DNA of 64,000 nt from Amycolatopsis rifamycinica (GTDB lineage Bacteria; Actinomycetota; Actinomycetes; Mycobacteriales; Pseudonocardiaceae): assembly GCF_000695625.1 (NCBI RefSeq), contig NZ_JMQI01000050.1, positions 62,001-126,000 of the forward strand, in the 5' to 3' direction. The position numbers and the translations under genes are program-made. Below the pieces are notes generated by a model. The model had not been told where the DNA came from, did no database searches, and saw only the letters and a program-made list of their open reading frames with translations. Of the stretch, positions 59,444-64,000 are shown one piece after another. Position 1 is the stretch's first letter; every line of letters begins with the position of its first letter.

Positions 59444-60493
59444 TCAGCCGCGGAAGACGGACTTCCGCTGGGAAAGCCGCTGGTACAGCGTCTGCTGGAT
59501 GGACTCCCGGACCTGGTCGGTCAGCTGGAACACCAGCATCGGGTCGTCGACGGCGTCCGGGCCGTAGGAGTCCGTCTCGATCGGCGCGCCGAACTCGATG
59601 CTCCACTTCGTGGGGAGCGGGACGGCGCCCAGCAGGCCCAGCGCCGGGAAGAACGGCGTCACCGGGAAGTACGGCAGCCCGAGCATCCGGGCCAGCACCT
59701 TGATGTCGCCGAGTTTCGGGTAGATCTCCTCGGCGCCGATCACCGACACCGGGATGATCGGCACGCCTGCCCGCAGCGCGGCCGACACGAAGCCGCCGCG
59801 GCCGAAGCGCTGCAGCTTGTAGCGGGAGGCGAACGGCTTGCCGATCCCCTTGAAGCCCTCCGGCCACACCCCGACCAGCTCGCCCTTGCGCAGCAGGCGC
59901 TCGGCGTCCGCGTGGCAGGCCAGCGTCTGGCCGGACTTGCGGGCGAACGACCCCACCAGCGGGACCTGGAACACCAGGTCGGCGCCGAGGCCGCGCAGGT
60001 GACGGCCGCCCGTCTCGTCGTGGACGGCCACCGCCGTCATCAGGGAGTCGAGCGGGATCGTGCCCGAATGGTTGGACACCAGCAGCGCGCCGCCGGTCGT
60101 CGGGAGGTTTTCGACGCCGTACGTGTCGACGCGGAACCACTTCTTGTACAGCGCGCGCAGCGGCGGGAGGAACACGGCTTCGGTGAGCTCGGCGTCGAAG
60201 CCGAACTCGTCGACCGTGTAGTCGCCGGTCAGCCGGTCGCGGATGAAGCCGAGCGCCGAGCGCACGGCGTCCGAAAGCGGCTCGTCCGCGGCCGGCCGGT
60301 CGAAGCCGCCGCCGGGGAACGCCACGACCGGCGCGTCCACCCTGGCGGCTTCCGGCTCGCGGCGGTCCCGCTCGGCGTCCAGGGCCTCCGGCTTCTCCCG
60401 GCCCGGTCCGTGCAGGGGGATGACCTGCGCTTCGGCACCGCCCACCGTTCCCGCCTCGCTTTCGAAGTCGTCCGAGTCGTGCGGTTTGGTCAC
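59444..60493 (-). CDS. Lysophospholipid acyltransferase family protein
   Basis: The 349-residue protein has a disordered acidic N-terminus (about 75 residues) and a PlsC-type domain with NHSGTIPLDSLMTAVAV near residue 139 (NH-x4-D) and VWPEGFKGIGKPFASRYK near residue 210. It would acylate a glycerophospholipid or related acceptor at the inner membrane face. It is convergent with the CPBP gene and coupled by GTGA to the epimerase, the same order as mycobacterial Rv0501-Rv0502. Confidence 0.9.
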   Translation of the reverse strand: MTKPHDSDDFESEAGTVGGAEAQVIPLHGPGREKPEALDAERDRREPEAARVDAPVVAFPGGGFDRPAADEPLSDAVRSALGFIRDRLTGDYTVDEFGFDAELTEAVFLPPLRALYKKWFRVDTYGVENLPTTGGALLVSNHSGTIPLDSLMTAVAVHDETGGRHLRGLGADLVFQVPLVGSFARKSGQTLACHADAERLLRKGELVGVWPEGFKGIGKPFASRYKLQRFGRGGFVSAALRAGVPIIPVSVIGAEEIYPKLGDIKVLARMLGLPYFPVTPFFPALGLLGAVPLPTKWSIEFGAPIETDSYGPDAVDDPMLVFQLTDQVRESIQQTLYQRLSQRKSVFRG

Positions 60494-61533
60494 CGGCTCT
60501 GTCCCGTCGCGGCGGCGACGAGCACCCGGCCGGCCAGTCCGGCCAGCTTGCCGCCGTCGAGCACCGGACGGAGCCCGCGTCCCACGATGTAGTCGTCGAA
60601 CGCCTCACGCGTGGTCCACCGCGGGGTGTACCCGAACTCCTGCTTCAGCTTGGCGATGTCGACGACCCGGCCGAAGTTCAGCAGCCGGACCTGGTCGGCG
60701 GAGAAGTCCACGACGCGGGCGCCGCGCAGGACCTTGCCGACCGACGGCACCACGCTCCGCGGCATCGGCAGCTCGACCCGGCCGGCTCGCCGGATCGCCT
60801 GTGAGAGGGTGAGTACCCCTTCCGCCCCGACGTTGAACACGCCGGGCTTGTCGTGCAAGGTCGCCCGCTCCAGCACGGACAGCGCGTCCGAAGAGTGCAG
60901 CAGCTGGATGCGCGCGTCGTAGCCGAAGACCGTCGGCACCACCGGCAGCGCGAAGTAGCGCGCGAGGACGGTGTCGGTCTCCGGACCGATGATGTTGGCG
61001 AAGCGGAACAGCGTCGTCGTGATGTCGGGGCGGCGGCGCACCAGACCGCGCACGTACCCCTCCATCTCGACGGCGTCCTTCGCGTATCCGCTGGTCGAGG
61101 TCGGGATGAGCTCGGAGTCCTCGGTGAACACCGCCTGCGAGCGGGCGCCGGCGCCGTAGACCGCGGCCGTCGACTTGACCACCAGCTTCCGGACCAGCGG
61201 CGAGCGCTGGCACGCGGCCAGCAGCCGCATGGTGCCGATGACGTTGACTTCCTTGATCGCCGTGCGGCGGCCCGGCCCGGCCGGGTGCGCGGTGCAGGAG
61301 GCGTGCACCACGGTGTCCACCTGGGCCGTGCTGATCACCTTGGCGATCAGCGGGTTCCTGATGTCCGCGCGGACGAACTCCGCGTGCCCCATGCGCTGCA
61401 GGACCGCCTTGTCCGGCGGCACGGTGTCGACACCGATGACCCGTTCGAAGTCGGGGTTGTTGCCCAGCCGGGCGAGCAGCTTGCCGCCCAGTTCGCCGGC
61501 GACCCCGGTGACGAGCACGATGTTCGACGGCAT
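60490..61533 (-). CDS. NAD-dependent epimerase/dehydratase (GalE2-like)
   Basis: The 347-residue extended short-chain dehydrogenase has the NAD motif VLVTGVAGELGGKLLARLGN near residue 6, VVKSTAAVYGAGA near residue 113, and YAKDAVEMEGYVRG near residue 148 with the catalytic Tyr-x3-Lys weakly placed. The start ATG follows AGGGAG. It corresponds in place and size to mycobacterial GalE2 (Rv0501), whose substrate is not settled. Confidence 0.9.
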   Translation of the reverse strand: MPSNIVLVTGVAGELGGKLLARLGNNPDFERVIGVDTVPPDKAVLQRMGHAEFVRADIRNPLIAKVISTAQVDTVVHASCTAHPAGPGRRTAIKEVNVIGTMRLLAACQRSPLVRKLVVKSTAAVYGAGARSQAVFTEDSELIPTSTSGYAKDAVEMEGYVRGLVRRRPDITTTLFRFANIIGPETDTVLARYFALPVVPTVFGYDARIQLLHSSDALSVLERATLHDKPGVFNVGAEGVLTLSQAIRRAGRVELPMPRSVVPSVGKVLRGARVVDFSADQVRLLNFGRVVDIAKLKQEFGYTPRWTTREAFDDYIVGRGLRPVLDGGKLAGLAGRVLVAAATGQSR

Positions 61534-61740
61534 GCGACTCCCTGCGGCGTGGGGCAAGTGGGGGGTGGACGGTCACCCGAGGCGCGCGAACCTGCACTCG
61601 CTGGAGCATCGCGCGGACGCCATTGAGATGTTACCGCTCTTCAGTGGTAGCTCAGGGCCGTCTCACGTGCTATTAACACCGATTCCCCCGGAAAGCGACG
61701 AACGCCTCACTCGAACGGGGGGACCGGCCCACCACATGGA

Positions 61741-61771
61741 CGTGGCCCGTCCAGAGACTGGACGGGCCACG
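61741..61771 (-). terminator. Strong hairpin after the bS22 gene
   Basis: A 14-bp perfect stem (CGTGGCCCGTCCAG and its complement) with a 3-base AGA loop lies 26 bp past the bS22 stop. It is one of the most stable stem-loops in the window and would end transcription of this short gene. It has no U-tract. Confidence 0.75.
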
Positions 61772-61796
61772 ATCACGCTCAGCTGAGCCGGCGGTC

Positions 61797-61898
61797 TTAC
61801 TTGCCGGCCTTGCGCCGCTGCACTCGCGTGCGGCGAAGCAGCTTGCGGTGCTTCTTCTTGGACATGCGCTTGCGGCGCTTCTTGATCACAGAGCCCAT
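61797..61898 (-). CDS. Small ribosomal protein bS22 (AURKAIP1/COX24 domain)
   Basis: This 33-residue peptide begins MGSVIKKRRKRMSKKK and ends QRRKAGK; more than half of it is Lys or Arg. It matches the bS22 protein found in mycobacterial small-subunit structures almost residue for residue. The ATG has a good AAGGAG five bases upstream. It is usually missed by automatic calling because it is so short. Its place between galE2 and the excisionase-like gene equals mycobacterial Rv0500B. Confidence 0.95.
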   Translation of the reverse strand: MGSVIKKRRKRMSKKKHRKLLRRTRVQRRKAGK

Positions 61899-62062
61899 GG
61901 GCGCTCCTTAGGTCGACGTCGGTCACGCTGCCCGGCGCAGCGTCCAACGGGTGGAGCGCACAGGCACGAGCGGTTTTCCAGGTTACCCGTCACCCGTGAC
62001 GGACCGGTCGGGGGGCACACCGTAGCGCTGCGCGCCGCCGGCCACGGCGTGCCCTCCAAGGG

Positions 62063-62278
62063 TCAGCCCACGTCGTAATAGGCACCCTGCAGGTACTCGT
62101 GCACTGCTTTTTCCGGCACCCGGAAGGACTTCCCGACCCTGACGGCGGGCAGCTCACCCGAGTGCACGAGACGGTAGACGGTCATCTTGGAGACCCGCAT
62201 CAGCGTGGCCACTTCGGCGACCGTCAGGAACTGGACCTGCCCGACAGCGGGCAAATCCTCCTTCTTGTTCGGCGACAT
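62063..62278 (-). CDS. Excisionase-family helix-turn-helix protein
   Basis: The 71-residue protein has an HTH-17 domain: VQFLTVAEVATLMRVSKMTVYRLVHSGELPAVRVGKSFRV from residue 17 on, here cited in order as LTVAEVATLMRV, SKMTVYRLVHSG and KSFRVPEKAVHEYL. Despite the name it is a chromosomal regulator in actinobacteria (Rv0500A-like), related in fold to BldC, not part of a prophage. The ATG at 62278 has AAGGA 11 bases upstream; an earlier start at 62311 is possible. Confidence 0.88.
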   Translation of the reverse strand: MSPNKKEDLPAVGQVQFLTVAEVATLMRVSKMTVYRLVHSGELPAVRVGKSFRVPEKAVHEYLQGAYYDVG

Positions 62279-62471
62279 GTTTACCGCGTCCTTCGACACG
62301 TGTCGCGCCACGAGGCTTCCCCACCTGTGGTATCGACACGCACGTGCTCTATCGAGAGTAGCGGGACTGGTGGGACTAATGCGACGCCTGTCACCGAGAT
62401 GGGCCCCTACCAGCGCTAACGCACGAGCACCGGCGCGTGCAATACCCCGGCCATCGCCCTTTCCGGCGAAA

Positions 62472-63284
62472 TCAGGCTTCTTCGTGCGCCTTGCCGAGCT
62501 CCACCGAACGGTCTTTCGCGGCCTCGATGGCGGCCAGCAGCGCCGCGCGGACGCCGTGCTTCTCGAGCTCGCGGATGGCGTTGATGGTCGTCCCGGCCGG
62601 CGACGTCACGGCCTCGCGCAGCAGCACGGGGTGCTCGTCGGATTCGGCCAGCATCTTCGCCGCGCCGACGGCCGACTGGATGATCAGCTGCCCGGCCAGC
62701 GCGCGCGGCAGGCCCAGCAGGATCCCGGCGTCGATCATGGCCTCGACCAGGTAGAAGAAGTAGGCGGGTCCGGACCCGGACAGCGCGGTGACGGCGTCCT
62801 GCTGGCTTTCGGGCACCTCGACGACCCGCCCGACGTGCGAGAGCAGGTCCCGCACGACGGCGAGGTGTTCGGCGGTCGCGTACCGGCCGGCGGAGATCGC
62901 GCTCATGGCCTCGTTGACCAGCATCGGCGTGTTCGGCATGACCCGGACGACGGGGACGCCCTCGGCGAGCCGCCGTTCGTACAGCGAGGTGGGCAGCCCG
63001 GCGCACAGCGAAACCACCAGCGAAGACGCCCCGAGCAGCGGCGCGAGTTCGTCGAGCACGGGCTCGATGTCCTGCGGCTTGACGGCGACGACCAGGATGT
63101 CGGCCCGCTTGGCGGCCTCCTCGACCTCGACGCCGCGGATGCCGTAGCGGCTGGTCAGCTCTTCGGCCCGCGCCGGGTACCGCTCGGTGAAGAGCAGGTC
63201 GCCGGGCTCGTGGCCGCCGTGCAGCAGCCCCGAGAGCAACGCCTCGCCGATCTTGCCCGCACCCAGCACCGCGATGACCGTCAT
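62472..63284 (-). CDS. proC: Pyrroline-5-carboxylate reductase
   Basis: ProC makes proline from pyrroline-5-carboxylate with NADPH. The 270-residue protein has the N-terminal motif VIAVLGAGKIGEALLSGLL near residue 3, the VVRVMPNTPMLVNEAMSAIS segment near residue 112, and the C-terminal signature TSPAGTTINAIRELEKHGVR near residue 226. The ATG start is firm. It follows a family B repeat block. Confidence 0.96.
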   Translation of the reverse strand: MTVIAVLGAGKIGEALLSGLLHGGHEPGDLLFTERYPARAEELTSRYGIRGVEVEEAAKRADILVVAVKPQDIEPVLDELAPLLGASSLVVSLCAGLPTSLYERRLAEGVPVVRVMPNTPMLVNEAMSAISAGRYATAEHLAVVRDLLSHVGRVVEVPESQQDAVTALSGSGPAYFFYLVEAMIDAGILLGLPRALAGQLIIQSAVGAAKMLAESDEHPVLLREAVTSPAGTTINAIRELEKHGVRAALLAAIEAAKDRSVELGKAHEEA

Positions 63285-63356
63285 GGGACCAAGCGTGCCA
63301 AACCCGCCCCGCCGGCCCGGGGCCGGGGCAACCCGGCAAACCGTGTCGTCCCCCCA

Positions 63357-63426
63357 ATCACGCGTGATGCCCCCTCAATCACGCGTGATGCCCTCCAGTC
63401 ACGCGTGATGCCCCTCCGGTCACGAG
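63357..63426. repeat. Family B repeat block, 4 units of 20-21 bp
   Basis: ATCACGCGTGAT occurs at 63357 and 63378, one mismatch at 63398, and a decayed GTCACGAG at 63419. The linkers are GCCCCCTCA-like. The last unit overlaps the stop codon of the thioesterase gene. It is the same element as the array at 9944-10101, 53 kb away. Confidence 0.82.
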
Positions 63427-64000
63427 CCGCCGGGGGCCGGCGCCAGGCCCAGCTGGCGGGCCTGGCACACCAGCCGCCCCTGGGCGTCGACCACGGTCGC
63501 GTCCGAGTCGAACCAGGACTCGTTGACCGACCGTGACTCCACCACCACCCGCAGCCAGCCCGGCGCCGGGCGTGTCCGCAGCAACGCCGTCAGCTGGACC
63601 GTCGGCGCCCAGCCGACGCGGCCGAGGTTCATCACCACCGGCGGGTTCACGTCGGACGCCAGGAGCGAGAAGTACGGGTCGACCAGGCCGTACCGCGGCC
63701 GGACCCACAGCCGCATCCGGGGCGGCTCGCCCGTGCGGCCGGTCAGGTAGCCCGCCGTCGCCGGGTCCAGCCGGACCTCACAGCCCTTCGCCAGGTTGAA
63801 CGGCCCCTCGGTGCTCTCCGCCAGCGCAAGCGCGCCCGGTGGCGGCTCGGCGGGCATCGACGGCACGTCGGTCCACTCCGGGCGCCGCATCGGCAGCCGT
63901 CCCGTCGTCACCCTGGCTTCGACGCAGCTGCGGCCGCGCTGCTCCAGGCGGACCTCGACCACCGTCGCGCGGCGGCCGACCTTGCGGACGTCCGTGCGCA
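63420..64000 (-). CDS. Thioesterase family protein (5' end outside window)
   Basis: About 193 residues are visible. The frame continues past the first internal GTG to the window edge, reading RTDVRKVGRRATVVEVRLEQ, which is hot-dog thioesterase-like (the usual R-x-G-R region). The C-terminal half, with DPYFSLLASDVNPPVVMNLG and SVNESWFDSDATVVDAQGR, is the TesB-like second domain. It likely hydrolyses acyl-CoA. The stop overlaps the repeat block. Confidence 0.82.
   Translation of the reverse strand, partial: RTDVRKVGRRATVVEVRLEQRGRSCVEARVTTGRLPMRRPEWTDVPSMPAEPPPGALALAESTEGPFNLAKGCEVRLDPATAGYLTGRTGEPPRMRLWVRPRYGLVDPYFSLLASDVNPPVVMNLGRVGWAPTVQLTALLRTRPAPGWLRVVVESRSVNESWFDSDATVVDAQGRLVCQARQLGLAPAPGGS

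Noticed and set aside
62063..62278. Prophage or integrative-element remnant suggested by an excisionase-like gene
   Set aside because: No integrase, tRNA or attachment repeats are near; the gene is part of a conserved actinobacterial core order.
1..64000. tRNA, rRNA or insertion sequence genes
   Set aside because: I found no tRNA-like TpsiC stretches with fitting stems, no rRNA sequence and no transposase frame.

Overview
The window is high-GC actinobacterial chromosome from a filamentous Pseudonocardiaceae-type organism, most like Amycolatopsis. This rests on the codon use, the many GTG starts and 4-bp ATGA/GTGA gene overlaps, the menaquinone-only quinone pathway, a bS22 ribosomal peptide, and two sporulation-type regulators (BldC and a BldN-type sigma factor). 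No species can be fixed from sequence alone. As I recall the published M. tuberculosis map, much of the gene order (proC to hemACD/hemB, hemL to ccs genes, men genes, mgtA/menG/menJ) follows the Rv0499-Rv0561 stretch, so this is mostly core chromosome with small insertions.

Layout. 1-9.5 kb: the minus-strand nuo operon (nuoA to a truncated nuoI), preceded by two Rex-type operators. 9.9-10.2 kb: a repeat array. 10.2-12.2 kb: menJ and menG. 12.2-13.4 kb: a small secreted protein preceded by four 11-bp direct repeats, convergent with a small SARP regulator. 13.5-19.5 kb: two glycosyltransferases (one MgtA-like), an inositol-phosphatase, a GNAT, a DUF3592 protein and a secreted M1 peptidase. 19.6-27.5 kb: menD, menB, menE, a 47-residue secreted peptide not called by length-limited ORF finding, an AfsR-type regulator and menA. 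27.5-31.6 kb: a cysteine synthase/desulfhydrase-family enzyme, Lrp, BldC and a MinD/ParA-like ATPase. 31.7-38.8 kb: cytochrome c maturation (ccsB, resB, ccdA, resA), a histidine phosphatase, hemL and tspO. 38.8-44.9 kb: a MacB-type export system, membrane proteins and hemB. 46.7-51.5 kb: rex-hemA-hemC-hemD. 51.8-58.4 kb: a membrane-anchored molybdopterin oxidoreductase, a glutaredoxin, an acyl-CoA ligase, a BldN/RsbN-like sigma/anti-sigma pair with a coupled leader ORF, and a HAD phosphatase. 58.5-64 kb: CPBP protease, acyltransferase, epimerase, bS22, an excisionase-like HTH protein, proC and a truncated thioesterase.

The genes form one functional theme: complex I, menaquinone synthesis (menA, B, D, E, G, J), haem synthesis (hemL, A, C, D, B) and cytochrome c assembly. 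Rex, a NADH/NAD+ sensor encoded here, has candidate operators at both its own haem operon and at nuo.

The most unusual signal is a set of short palindromic repeat families. Family A has an 18-bp palindromic core in a 33-bp (11-codon) unit. It occurs next to gene 3' ends, just before a membrane-protein gene whose start codon seems lost, and as three in-frame tandem copies inside the oxidoreductase gene. Families B (21-bp period), C (inverted pair) and D (17-bp period) also sit directly behind stop codons.
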